Below are positions 28,929 through 37,827 of a stretch of 64,000 nucleotides of DNA, piece by piece. Each line of letters opens with the position of its first letter. Within the stretch, counting starts at the first letter, position 1. Location of the stretch: NCBI GenBank assembly GCA_016716235.1, contig JADJWS010000003.1, positions 552,811 to 616,810 on the forward strand. The letters are read 5' to 3'. The DNA is from Candidatus Defluviilinea gracilis. GTDB lineage: Bacteria > Chloroflexota > Anaerolineae > Anaerolineales > Villigracilaceae. The notes under the pieces are model-generated. The model had not been told where the DNA came from, ran no database searches, and saw nothing but the letters and a program-made list of their open reading frames with translations. A program made the position numbers and the translations under genes.

Positions 28929-30200
28929 ATGAAACGTTATATCTTTTTGACCTTAATGCTTTTACTTTATGGATGTGTTTCGCGAACAAGCTATCCCAAA
29001 ACACAGCCACCCGCAACCGCGACTTCATTGCAAACGCTTAGTCCGCTCGATGCTAGCGGCTCATCAAAATTAGCAACTTCTTCGCCAGAAACATCGTTTT
29101 CCGTGACAGAAAGTTGTCCATCAGATCGATATGCTCTAGATAAATATTCTGGTTTTTCATCAAACGCAAATTTAGTCGGGTTGATTGACAACAAACTCAT
29201 ACTAACCAATATAAGTACTGGTACTACTGATATGTATGACGAAATTGTAATTGATAGAAAGCCTTTGATTTCGAGTATAGATGGTAAGTACATAGCGTAT
29301 ATGACTATCAACGGTAGCAAGAAGACGCTATGGGTGTTTATGCCTTCATCTCGTAGTTCGCCTAAATCTTATCCAATACCATCCGAAACTGTTTCAATAA
29401 GTTGGATCGCTAGCGATAAAATTGCATTGTGGAACTACCCTGATTCATATGGATGTCAGCAATATAACGGTTTTTTTGATCTAAATACGGAGGTTATTAC
29501 TCAACCTGCAAACAAGATACCTGAGTTAGATCCGACAAGATGTAGATTGCTCCCATCCATTAGCGAAAACGGTTTAAAAGCCCTGTATCCTTGGCAGATA
29601 CAAGATTTAAATACTGGCGCTATATCAGAGATTCATCTAGCCGATAATGTTGCTACCGATCCTCCGCGCTATTATTTAGATTGGACAAATGACTCAATTT
29701 CTATTATGTCCTTTAAGGAAAACTTACTCTCCTTTCAGTTAGACTTAACAACGAGTGATTTGAATGATCAGCCCATCAAGTTGCACACTATTCAACTGCC
29801 CGCCTTTGCCACAAAAGATTACTATTGGATATCGCCCATAATTGGATCAAATATAAGAAGTTTCGGCTGGGATTTAATTGGCTCAAGCGCCGACGCCCCA
29901 AGCAATTATATTAATCCAGACAATGGTAATTTACCGACAACCTTTTATGGGATCAATTTAGATATAAATCAATTTACAAATTACTGTTTAGATCGAAGTG
30001 TCCCATTTGATCCGGACAAAGCAAAATTTGCCAAAACAGTGCAACAGGGCTACTTTTCTCCAGACGGTAAATATTTAGCGTGGACTATATATAGCAATGC
30101 CGACTATACCCCTCCTATTGAAACACAAGTATTAGACCTTGAAACTGGTGTGGTAATAGTAATAAAGGATTTAGAAACATTTGGATGGATCATTCCATAA
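28929..30200 (+). CDS. Putative immunity lipoprotein 1 (propeller-like)
   Basis: Protein of 423 residues starting 2 nt after the Rhs stop. The N-terminus MKRYIFLTLMLLLYGC is a type II signal with lipobox Cys at 16. The body has propeller-like repeats (SSIDGKYIAYMTINGSKKTL and GYFSPDGKYLAWTIYS). Its C-terminal third, with FTNYCLDRSVPF and LDLETGV, is homologous to immunity lipoprotein 6 (41576-42841, NNYCLNRSLFYD). The Rhs tips beside these two also share motifs. Position and pairing suggest it neutralises the adjacent tip outside the membrane (inference). Confidence 0.75.
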   Translation: MKRYIFLTLMLLLYGCVSRTSYPKTQPPATATSLQTLSPLDASGSSKLATSSPETSFSVTESCPSDRYALDKYSGFSSNANLVGLIDNKLILTNISTGTTDMYDEIVIDRKPLISSIDGKYIAYMTINGSKKTLWVFMPSSRSSPKSYPIPSETVSISWIASDKIALWNYPDSYGCQQYNGFFDLNTEVITQPANKIPELDPTRCRLLPSISENGLKALYPWQIQDLNTGAISEIHLADNVATDPPRYYLDWTNDSISIMSFKENLLSFQLDLTTSDLNDQPIKLHTIQLPAFATKDYYWISPIIGSNIRSFGWDLIGSSADAPSNYINPDNGNLPTTFYGINLDINQFTNYCLDRSVPFDPDKAKFAKTVQQGYFSPDGKYLAWTIYSNADYTPPIETQVLDLETGVVIVIKDLETFGWIIP

Positions 30201-31042
30201 GATTCGTTTCTGTTGGTATCTCCGCTTACTACACCACACAACAAGGAGACCCTTCATCAGACTCAGGGCAAGTCTGGCAATATATATACGACGCCAATGG
30301 TAGTTTAATTTCAGACGGTGTGAAGACATACACGTATGATTCTGCGAATCGGTTAGTGCAAGTCAGTGATCAGTCATCAGTGACCAGTTTATCCTACAAC
30401 GGACTCGGTCAACGCCTGAGCATGGACGCGGCAGGCGTGATCGCCACGTATGTTCTAGATGGCGATAGACCTCTCACCGCGGAATCCAACGGCAACACCA
30501 CTTTTTACTTGTATGGTCTCGGCGCAATTGGCGAAGAAACAAACTCGTGGCGTTACTCCCTGCCTGATGGAACAAACACCCCGCGTCAACTGTCTGATGT
30601 GAGCGGTGACATTACCTTCTCGGCGCGGTACACTCCTTGGGGTGATACGCTTGATACATTCGGGGCTGGCGGTTTCACCTTCGGCTACCTCGGCGGCGTG
30701 CTGGATGCGACTACGGGATTATTGTATGTTGGCAATGGGCAGTATTACGATCCCGCCACTGGTAGATTCCTGACGCGAGATGTTTACCCGAACAGCCCCA
30801 ATCCGTATGTGCCGCGGAATCCGCTGGGGACGATATTGGGTCCGCTGGCGGTGGTGTCGCTCTTCTACACGAGAAGGAAGAAAGGTAGCAAGGCCGGCAC
30901 GTTCTTGGTGTTGGTATTGGCGCTCGGATCAGTGGGGATGACTTTGGCGGGGTGTGGAGGAGAGCAGCAACTTCCTGCTGGTCAAGCTACAGCAACTATT
31001 ACGCCGATTAATACTCAGACCCAGTTAGTGGAAGCAACCTAG
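30185..31042 (+). CDS. Orphan Rhs core cassette 2 with internal lipobox
   Basis: A 285-residue frame overlapping the end of immunity gene 1 by 16 nt. Rhs homology begins near 30233 (CAACAAGG) and includes the last YD repeats, then YNGLGQRLSMDAAGVIATYV, YYDPATGRFLTRD and the two hydrophobic segments ending TLAGC, a textbook lipobox. It stops in the linker at 31042. The next frame (31057-31746) is open through the same region from about 31021, so one base change would fuse core and effector. There is no N-terminal scaffold, signal or good start, so it is probably a silent donor cassette. Confidence 0.8.
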   Translation: MDHSIRFVSVGISAYYTTQQGDPSSDSGQVWQYIYDANGSLISDGVKTYTYDSANRLVQVSDQSSVTSLSYNGLGQRLSMDAAGVIATYVLDGDRPLTAESNGNTTFYLYGLGAIGEETNSWRYSLPDGTNTPRQLSDVSGDITFSARYTPWGDTLDTFGAGGFTFGYLGGVLDATTGLLYVGNGQYYDPATGRFLTRDVYPNSPNPYVPRNPLGTILGPLAVVSLFYTRRKKGSKAGTFLVLVLALGSVGMTLAGCGGEQQLPAGQATATITPINTQTQLVEAT

Positions 31043-31056
31043 CAAACGGTGACAGT

Positions 31057-31746
31057 ATGACTCTTGTTGTACCGGTTACACCTACGACGACGCCAAGTTA
31101 TTTTTGTATAGCTGCAACAGTAACCCCTCCAGATCCTACTATTGACCCCACTCATCAATGGGATATATTAGATGATCCTGAACAAAGGCACTTCTATTTT
31201 AAACAATCAGTCTTTAGACATAAGAATGAATTACCCCCAGAAATTCCTGTCGAGCTATTAGTAGCTATGGGTTGGGCTGAAACAGGAGAAGCTCATTATT
31301 GGAACAATGATTATATTCCTAGTATTGGCTTACGTGATGGCATTCTACAGGTTACAGAGGCAAGTGGATTCCATGAAAAATGGGCGCGGGATAACCAAAA
31401 CGGTGCTTTATACAATAATACTCCAATGGGAATTGAGTCTAATGTTATTGATGCAATCTCCTATTTGCAATATTTGAGCAGCAACATTGATTCCTATACT
31501 ATTGGTTATGGAGAAGCATTTAACGATATTGAAAATTCACGCACTGTTAGAATTCTGCTTCACTATAATGGTGGACCGAATCCAATTTTAGTATATAAGA
31601 ATAGACAAGGAAATCGAAATTACTTGAACAATGTTGCAAACATGTTGGAAGCTAGGGTCCCCGGAGATGTTGGGTGTGGAGATTCTGGACTTGTTGCATC
31701 CTTGAGAAAAGGTCAAGATATTGTGAACAACTTAGTAGGACCGTAA
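31057..31746 (+). CDS. Effector tip 2, lytic-transglycosylase/lysozyme-like
   Basis: Frame of 229 residues, continuing the Pro/Thr linker (VPVTPTTTPS) of cassette 2 after an apparent frameshift. The domain has the lysozyme-like pattern: a helix ending in a Glu, VELLVAMGWAETGE, then GLRDGILQVTEASGF, and late in the domain ILLHYNGGPNPI, like the YNGG motif of Slt-type transglycosylases. It would cleave peptidoglycan glycan strands. The pairing with a lipoprotein immediately downstream fits an extracytoplasmic target. Confidence 0.65.
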   Translation: MTLVVPVTPTTTPSYFCIAATVTPPDPTIDPTHQWDILDDPEQRHFYFKQSVFRHKNELPPEIPVELLVAMGWAETGEAHYWNNDYIPSIGLRDGILQVTEASGFHEKWARDNQNGALYNNTPMGIESNVIDAISYLQYLSSNIDSYTIGYGEAFNDIENSRTVRILLHYNGGPNPILVYKNRQGNRNYLNNVANMLEARVPGDVGCGDSGLVASLRKGQDIVNNLVGP

Positions 31747-31762
31747 GGTAAGAGAGGAAATT

Positions 31763-31933
31763 ATGTATAAAATTCTCGAACTAAAACTTGGGCGTCTCTT
31801 GTTTGTTTTGGCATTTCTGGTTACAGGTTGCCAATCTGTTGAGCCATCTTTCAATATAGTGTTCACAGCTGATCTCAATGGGAATCAAGATATTTATCGC
31901 ATGAACTTGAGTAGTAAAACGCAGAACGCCTGA
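31763..31933 (+). pseudogene. Immunity lipoprotein 2, 5' part before a frameshift
   Basis: ATG 31763 follows GAGAGGAAAT. It encodes MYKILELKLGRLLFVLAFLV then TGC, a lipobox, and a first propeller blade (NIVFTADLNGNQDIYRMNLS). TGA at 31931 stops it, but the other frame is open from 31927 with RLTYTPNVTEQLLHVS, a natural continuation, up to 32853. One missing base near 31926 explains this. Confidence 0.65.
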
Positions 31934-32058
31934 CATATACACCAAATGTTACAGAACAGCTACTTCACGTATCTAGGAATGGGAAAGAAATCCTTTTTGA
32001 TATCTTAGACAATAGTGGAGTTTTACCTAGAAGAGTCTATATTCTAAATACTCAAGAT

Positions 32059-32853
32059 ATGATTACAAAGAGTTTAACGGATGACCTTGATATTCTAAGT
32101 TACCCGGGTTCTTGGTCACCCAATGAAGAGCAAATTGCTTTTCTAACTCGAGATAGACAGTCATCCTTGATGCTTATGGATGCTAACGGTACTAATTATG
32201 TAGAAATCCCTTTATCAATCCGTAATGCTCCAACTTATCAATACCCCACGCCCATTCTTGACTGGACAATGGATGGAAAAAATATTATCTTTTCCGCAGG
32301 AAATTTTTTCTCAGAGCCCCCCCTTAAACAACATGTATACATTGTTAGACTAGAAGATTTTCAAATTAGGCAAATAACTGAAGCATCGCTTGGATTATGT
32401 GGAAATCCTATACGATCACCAGAAGACAATAAGATTTTGGTAACTTGCAAACTTGACTCGGCTTTATCATCAATATCATCACTTTATGTAATAGATTTGG
32501 ATGACCAATTTGCAGCGCCAATAAGAATTGGACCTAGTGATACTTCATGTTTTGAGCCATCTTGGTCTCCTGATGGGAATCAACTTGCCTTCGTGTGCGA
32601 TAAGGTAACTGATCTGATGGGGCTTTTTATCACTGATTCTGTTGGTAACGGAATTCACGAGATGAAATTAGAGAACTTCGCTATTCTAAAAGAGCCTGTT
32701 TGGTCGCCAGATGGAAAACAAATCGTCTATGTAGCTGGAGTTGATTCTGGACATACAAATATTTATTCGATTTCTCCCGATGGCTCAAACAACCATCCTG
32801 TAACGAATCAAGAAGCTTTTTATAGTATCGTGGCAGTTTACCCGTTACCCTAG
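32059..32853 (+). CDS. Immunity lipoprotein 2, 3' part, TolB-like propeller
   Basis: Frame of 264 residues from the first ATG; coding sequence extends upstream to about 31927, where it joins the signal-peptide part. Repeated PD40-type blades are seen: SWSPNEEQIAFLTRDRQSS, SWSPDGNQLAFVCDK and VWSPDGKQIVYVAG. TolB-like propellers bind partner proteins at the cell envelope. It follows the transglycosylase-like effector and precedes cassette 3, so it is the likely immunity protein of tip 2. Confidence 0.7.
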   Translation: MITKSLTDDLDILSYPGSWSPNEEQIAFLTRDRQSSLMLMDANGTNYVEIPLSIRNAPTYQYPTPILDWTMDGKNIIFSAGNFFSEPPLKQHVYIVRLEDFQIRQITEASLGLCGNPIRSPEDNKILVTCKLDSALSSISSLYVIDLDDQFAAPIRIGPSDTSCFEPSWSPDGNQLAFVCDKVTDLMGLFITDSVGNGIHEMKLENFAILKEPVWSPDGKQIVYVAGVDSGHTNIYSISPDGSNNHPVTNQEAFYSIVAVYPLP

Positions 32854-32860
32854 ACTTTCT

Positions 32861-33628
32861 ATGTTGTCGCGCCTGAGCATGGATGCGGCAGGCGTGATCG
32901 CCACGTATGTGCTAGATGGCGATAGACCTCTCACGGCTAAGTCTGGCGGTAACACAACTTTCTATCTGTATGGTCTCGGCGCGATTGGCGAAGAAACCAA
33001 CGCATGGAGTTACTCCCTGCCCGATGGAACAAACACCCCACGCCAACTGTCTGATCTGAGCGGTGAGATTACCCTCGCGGCGCGCTACACTCCTTGGGGT
33101 GATACGCTCGATACATTCGGGGCTAGCGGTTTCACCTTCGGCTACCTCGGCGGCGTGCTGGATGCGTCAACAGGATTGCTGTACGTTGGCAATGGGCAGT
33201 ATTATGATCCGTCAACAGGCAGGTTCCTGACGCGAGATGTTTACCCGAATAGTCCCAATCCGTACGTGCCGTGGAATCCCATCGGCACGATTTTAGGTCC
33301 GCTAGCTGTGCTCTCGTTGTTCTATGGTCGAAAGAAACAGAAGAGCAAGTGGGACACGCTGATTATTCTTACGTTGCTTGGTATATCAATGGGCATCGGA
33401 GTGGTTGCCTGTACCCCTGCGCCAACATCACCATCTAGCTCTGCCAATACAGCACCAGCGATACCTGCACAGACTCAAACGCCTGTGCCAACCAACCCGG
33501 GAACTGTTCCCACCTTCCCAACTGGAACGCCACGGCTCCCGTTGAAACGCCAACGCCGATTCCCTGCCCAACGTCAACATCTACACCAATGTCTACTAGG
33601 GATTCATTACTTAATCTTTATGGTGTGA
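32861..33628 (+). CDS. Orphan Rhs core cassette 3 with internal lipobox
   Basis: Frame of 255 residues in which Rhs homology begins abruptly at CGCCTGAGCATGGATGCGGC. It has the core to YYDPSTGRFLTRDV, two hydrophobic segments around GRKKQKSK, and VVAC. The linker closely matches that of the full Rhs protein until GGAACGCCACGG (33524-33535), where one A seems missing; after that the reading is out of frame (KRQRRFPAQRQ) and stops. The correct frame continues as APVETPTPIPCPTS into the metalloprotease-like tip. Confidence 0.8.
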   Translation: MLSRLSMDAAGVIATYVLDGDRPLTAKSGGNTTFYLYGLGAIGEETNAWSYSLPDGTNTPRQLSDLSGEITLAARYTPWGDTLDTFGASGFTFGYLGGVLDASTGLLYVGNGQYYDPSTGRFLTRDVYPNSPNPYVPWNPIGTILGPLAVLSLFYGRKKQKSKWDTLIILTLLGISMGIGVVACTPAPTSPSSSANTAPAIPAQTQTPVPTNPGTVPTFPTGTPRLPLKRQRRFPAQRQHLHQCLLGIHYLIFMV

Positions 33629-34218
33629 AATTAATAGACAGCGAACTTACATGGTCAGCGACTAATGAGGACAACGCCCGGATTGCAACGGAAGCCATAG
33701 CGAATAGGATAGGTTCGGCAGAAACTTTTCGTTCTAAGTTTAACGCAACTCCATCATCACCCATATATCTAGTTATGGGTAAACAAGATGTCGGCGATAT
33801 AAATATAAGTGAATTTTGCGAAAATAATAATGATGATGGCGGATGTACAACTGGAAAACGTATAATAAACTTTAATTCATTATCTAGGTGGAATGATGGT
33901 TGTACTGCCCAACATAATATTGTTCATGAATTTGGCCATATATACAACAATGTTAATAATGGCACGCCAGCTTCTAAAATGGCCGATCTATCTATAAATC
34001 CAGAAGACTTTGTCACTAATCGCAAGGAAATAATCAAACCGAATGTTGATTGTTCCTGGGTACTCAATGATGCAATGACCCCACAGGAAACATTTGGGGA
34101 CTTCTTCGTGGCTTGGACATATGATCAATGGCAAGAACCCCTTGTAGATAATTATCAAAACTTAACTAGGTCAGGAAAAGCCAGGCAATGGATGAATAAT
34201 TTTATGGGAACTCCTTGA
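33589..34218 (+). CDS. Effector tip 3, HExxH metalloprotease-like
   Basis: Frame of 209 residues continuing the linker of cassette 3 after the frameshift near 33532. The zinc-protease motif is NIVHEFGHIYNN (33921-33944) with two His and a catalytic Glu; a third metal ligand may be the Asp/Glu in MTPQETFGDFF. CENNNDDGGCTTG supplies a possible disulfide, fitting an extracellular enzyme. The related cassette 5 has HEMGH. The base composition is visibly AT-richer than the Rhs core. Confidence 0.72.
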   Translation: MSTRDSLLNLYGVKLIDSELTWSATNEDNARIATEAIANRIGSAETFRSKFNATPSSPIYLVMGKQDVGDINISEFCENNNDDGGCTTGKRIINFNSLSRWNDGCTAQHNIVHEFGHIYNNVNNGTPASKMADLSINPEDFVTNRKEIIKPNVDCSWVLNDAMTPQETFGDFFVAWTYDQWQEPLVDNYQNLTRSGKARQWMNNFMGTP

Positions 34219-34219
34219 T

Positions 34220-34387
34220 ATGAAGATCTTTACTTCGCTAAAAAAGCATCGAAATGGAGCCTTAGATTTTGACCGAACGGTTAGAGCCGCTAATACAGTT
34301 TTGAAATTTGCTGATGATCTTGAAAAAATGGAGACAAAATGTTTAGTCGAACATTGTTTGTTACTTGTTTTCTATGCGCTGCCTTAG
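34220..34387 (+). CDS. Small open frame between effector 3 and immunity 3
   Basis: ATG 34220 lies 1 nt after the effector stop and encodes 55 residues (MKIFTSLKKHRNGALDF at the start), ending inside the signal-peptide region of the next gene in another frame. It has no recognisable domain and may only couple translation of the two genes, or be chance. Confidence 0.25.
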   Translation: MKIFTSLKKHRNGALDFDRTVRAANTVLKFADDLEKMETKCLVEHCLLLVFYALP

Positions 34388-35292
34388 TTATCCTAAGTGC
34401 GTGTAAAACAAACGATACAACACAAGATACGAAGACAAAAGTTCCTAGTATTGGAACAATTGTTGTTGAGCCAATTGTCCCTACAACTACTGCAATTGAA
34501 AATTCACATCTTACAATAACGCCTTCACTTCCAAAGGATGATGCATATCTCTTGTTAGTTGATTTGCTTAGAAATAACAAGGGGTGTGATCTCCCCTGCT
34601 GGTGGGGAATTACGCCCAGTATCTCTTCCTCTTCAGATGCATATACCACATTAGTCACTTTTAAAAGCATAGCCTACGATGGGCTTCTTTATCCTACGGG
34701 TGGAGTTATCGATATTACATATCCTAAAGATGAATTACTCACAAAGATTAATGTGAAATTCCACTCTGATTCTAGTGGGTTAATAACTAGAATGTTGAAA
34801 ATCTCCACGCAAGTTCTACGTGACCTTGGCAATAGAAGTTATGAAGAGATATACGATTCTTCTTCTTATATTGAATTGTTAAATTCTTATTCCCTTGCTA
34901 ATATATTGGCCAAGTATGGACGCCCTTCTCAAGTTTTATTGAGGGCAGACATTTACAACTACACACAGTCAAGAGAAACCTTTGAAGTTACACTCCTGTA
35001 TCCAGAAAAAGGAATATACGTTCGTTACAATTCTGTTGCTGAAAGAGTGGCAAGTAATATTATCGGTTGTCCCTCTATGGCTTTTGTGGAGCTATGGTTA
35101 TTGTCGCCAGATGATAAAGATTCTTATGATGAATTTCTTTCAGTAAATGACGCTACATGGGAAGGTAATTTTCCATATACGAAACCTGTAGAAGAAGCTG
35201 CGTTAATGACAGTTGAAGAGTTTTACCAAACTTTTAGAGAACCTACCAATAATTGTTTGAAAACCTCACTAGATATTTGGCTAGAACAATGA
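34339..35292 (+). CDS. Putative immunity lipoprotein 3
   Basis: Protein of 317 residues. MFSRTLFVTCFLCAALVIL then SAC is a lipoprotein signal. The mature part has LLVDLLRNNKGCDLPCWWGI, a C-x3-C motif followed by W and GI-P. The same arrangement (LLELLKTNGDCAGKCIAGI) occurs in immunity protein 5 (39240), and both genes follow HExxH effectors. The fold is not recognised. The matching of related effectors to related lipoproteins is the best evidence in this window for an effector/immunity relationship. Confidence 0.75.
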   Translation: MFSRTLFVTCFLCAALVILSACKTNDTTQDTKTKVPSIGTIVVEPIVPTTTAIENSHLTITPSLPKDDAYLLLVDLLRNNKGCDLPCWWGITPSISSSSDAYTTLVTFKSIAYDGLLYPTGGVIDITYPKDELLTKINVKFHSDSSGLITRMLKISTQVLRDLGNRSYEEIYDSSSYIELLNSYSLANILAKYGRPSQVLLRADIYNYTQSRETFEVTLLYPEKGIYVRYNSVAERVASNIIGCPSMAFVELWLLSPDDKDSYDEFLSVNDATWEGNFPYTKPVEEAALMTVEEFYQTFREPTNNCLKTSLDIWLEQ

Positions 35293-35317
35293 TTCAAGTT
35301 GGGATTTTTAAGTGTAG

Positions 35318-36679
35318 ATGACCTACAACGGACTCGGTCAACGCCTGAGCATGGACGCGGCAGGCGTGATCGCCACATATGTTCTGGATGGTGATCGTCC
35401 TCTCATGGCTGAATCTGGCGGTAACACAACTTTCTATCTGTATGGTCTCGGCGCGATTGGAGAAAAGACAAGCGCATGGAGTTACTCCCTGCCCGATGGA
35501 ACAAACACCCCGCGCCAACTGTCTAATCTGAGCGGTGACATTACCCTCGCGGCGCGGTACACTCCTTGGGGTGATACGCTTGACACATTCGGCACAGGAA
35601 ACTTCACCCTCGGCTACCTCGGCGGCGTACTGGATGCGACTACGGGATTATTGTACGTTGGCAATGGGCAGTACTATGATCCCGCTACTGGCAGGTTCCT
35701 GACGCGCGATGTGTACCCGAACAGTCCCAACCCGTATGTGCCGTGGAATCCGCTGGGGACGATACTGGGTCCGTTGGCGGTGGTGTCGCTTTTTTACACG
35801 CGCAAGAGGAAAGGAAGCAAGTCTGGAACGTTCCTGGTTTTGTTGATTGTGCTCGGCGGTATGGGGATGACTCTGGTGGGGTGTGGGCTTCCAGCTGGTC
35901 AAGTGACAATAACTGCTGTTTCGACGCCGGGATCTCCAATAAATTACACCGCAACCTTTGATAATGGACTTACAGTTACTGGCACGCTACCCGCATCAAA
36001 CGGCATGCCAACAGACGTGTTGGCGGTGCCGTGTCAAACACTAGAACCATCAACACAGACGCCAACGCCGACGCCTACTCCAATAATAGCTCCTATACCT
36101 AGCCCAGCCTGCATATATGATTGTTATGACTCCTATCTCACCTATGCTGCAGTGGTAAATCAATTGGGCCGTATACCGAGCATGGAAGAAGTTTTGTATA
36201 TGACCGCCGACACTGAATACACAGCTTATTCTGGTACCGAAGATTTCGGGCAAGAAGGACTGGCTCGAACCTATTATTCCGTTTGCTATGTGAAAGATTA
36301 TGTCAACGGCTGTCAAGATGATGAATTTTATAATTTTCTCGCTGGTTACGAGCCTTGGTCAGATAGAAAGCTTGACAATAATAAAAAGACGCCTACGGAG
36401 CGAGCACAACATCTGATCAAGGCACTCGGCAGTAATAAGGACTGGCTATGGACAGATGTAAGACAAATTACAGATTTTAACTACGCCAATCCATTAGGAT
36501 GGACCCAAGGAAAGATCGGAAACCAACCATGGCAATGGTTTGGTCCTTTCACACCGAGTAAAAATTGTGCCAAAAACGTAAAGCCGAGCATAAGTATTGA
36601 TGTTGGGAATGGGCTTGTGTTTTGGATGCTAACCGCTGACGGGAATGATAAGTTCCAGAGTTATTGCCCAAATAAATAG
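35318..36679 (+). CDS. Orphan Rhs cassette 4 with effector tip of unknown family
   Basis: A single intact frame of 453 residues. Rhs homology starts at TYNGLGQRLSMDAAG and runs to YYDPATGRFLTRDV. Hydrophobic segments around TRKRKGSK follow, ending TLVGC. A Pro/Thr linker (residues 215-265) precedes a tip with several Cys (IYDCYDSY, SVCYVKDYVNGCQ, KNCAK, QSYCPNK), so disulfides are likely. The stretch IPSMEEVLYMTADTEYTAY loosely resembles YPTMQEWVAYLIYAEGVN of tip 6. No enzyme family is recognised. Confidence 0.8.
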   Translation: MTYNGLGQRLSMDAAGVIATYVLDGDRPLMAESGGNTTFYLYGLGAIGEKTSAWSYSLPDGTNTPRQLSNLSGDITLAARYTPWGDTLDTFGTGNFTLGYLGGVLDATTGLLYVGNGQYYDPATGRFLTRDVYPNSPNPYVPWNPLGTILGPLAVVSLFYTRKRKGSKSGTFLVLLIVLGGMGMTLVGCGLPAGQVTITAVSTPGSPINYTATFDNGLTVTGTLPASNGMPTDVLAVPCQTLEPSTQTPTPTPTPIIAPIPSPACIYDCYDSYLTYAAVVNQLGRIPSMEEVLYMTADTEYTAYSGTEDFGQEGLARTYYSVCYVKDYVNGCQDDEFYNFLAGYEPWSDRKLDNNKKTPTERAQHLIKALGSNKDWLWTDVRQITDFNYANPLGWTQGKIGNQPWQWFGPFTPSKNCAKNVKPSISIDVGNGLVFWMLTADGNDKFQSYCPNK

Positions 36680-36689
36680 GAATAAATAT

Positions 36690-37745
36690 ATGAAGCACTA
36701 TAAACAGATTAATCCAATTCTTTTGTATATATTAATCATCTGGATGGTTGGCTGTTCCTCACTGACAACAGAAAAATCGAATACTTTTATAACTGAAGCC
36801 GTCTCAACGCAATCGACAACTTCTTTTTCAGCAAATCAGTTTCAATTAACGTATATACAAAACCACGACAATTCTGGTGAACTATATATATCCGATGTCA
36901 ATTGCATGACACAGGATAAGGCGTGTTTTGGCGAACCGAAATTGTCATTTGCTACTTTAACTATGCCAAATAGTGATGAAAATAAGCCAAGAGGCTTACT
37001 CACAGATTACAGTTGGTCGCCAGATGGAACTAGAATCGCCCTCACTTCAACCGGAGACATATTAATAGGCGACATAAAAGCGCAAAGTTGGGTCAATATA
37101 ACAAACAGTTCTGATGTTGATGAATATCAACCTAAGTGGTCGTCCGACGGAAATTCTATTTACTATCGTGCTTGTCAGCGCACAACAGAAGGAAACTATG
37201 GAGGACATGGTGCCTGCCGTCTCTATCGCGCTCGTCTCACAGGAGAGGTGCAATTCAATTTACTCAACTCGAGGATTGATTACTACAATTCTTATGATGT
37301 ATCGCCTGACGGTCAACAAGTCGCGTACACTTTGACAGATAATCAAGGTTACGATCAGATCTATCTAGCTGACATTAATGACTCAGATGGCCGTCAGATC
37401 ACGGAAGGGCCAATGAACAACATAACTCCATCTTTTTCTCCCGATGGTAAGAAAATTCTATTTGTACGTCTTAACGAGTCTGAGGGTGTAAATTCACTGC
37501 TACAGTCTGATCTTGTTATGAAAGACTTAGATACAGGAGAAGAAAAAAACCTTACTCAAGAGTTCGAAGGTGATGTATTCTCACCTGCTCTTTCACCCGA
37601 TGGAAAATGGGTTGCATTTACTTCTTTTGATAAGGAGTTAAACAGCAATATTTTTGTTGCTTCGCTTGGTCAATCGGTTGTGATTCAAGCCACTCATGGT
37701 AATCAAGATGCTGTTCCTTCCTGGCGATTATCCTTGAAACAATAA
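36690..37745 (+). CDS. Putative immunity lipoprotein 4, TolB-like propeller
   Basis: Protein of 351 residues from ATG 36690, 10 nt after the cassette 4 stop. Signal: KHYKQINPILLYILIIWM then VGC. Blades of the PD40 type are seen: YSWSPDGTRIALTSTGD, PKWSSDGNSIYYRACQ, PSFSPDGKKILFVRLN and PALSPDGKWVAFTSFDK. The number of blades suggests a six-bladed propeller on the outer face of the membrane. It is the likely partner of tip 4. Confidence 0.78.
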   Translation: MKHYKQINPILLYILIIWMVGCSSLTTEKSNTFITEAVSTQSTTSFSANQFQLTYIQNHDNSGELYISDVNCMTQDKACFGEPKLSFATLTMPNSDENKPRGLLTDYSWSPDGTRIALTSTGDILIGDIKAQSWVNITNSSDVDEYQPKWSSDGNSIYYRACQRTTEGNYGGHGACRLYRARLTGEVQFNLLNSRIDYYNSYDVSPDGQQVAYTLTDNQGYDQIYLADINDSDGRQITEGPMNNITPSFSPDGKKILFVRLNESEGVNSLLQSDLVMKDLDTGEEKNLTQEFEGDVFSPALSPDGKWVAFTSFDKELNSNIFVASLGQSVVIQATHGNQDAVPSWRLSLKQ

Positions 37746-37827
37746 ATAGTTCCTGAAATTAGTAGTTGTTCAACTGTTTGTGTCAAGACGTACCCATATG
37801 ATTCTGTGAATCAAGTGATAGAAGTCG

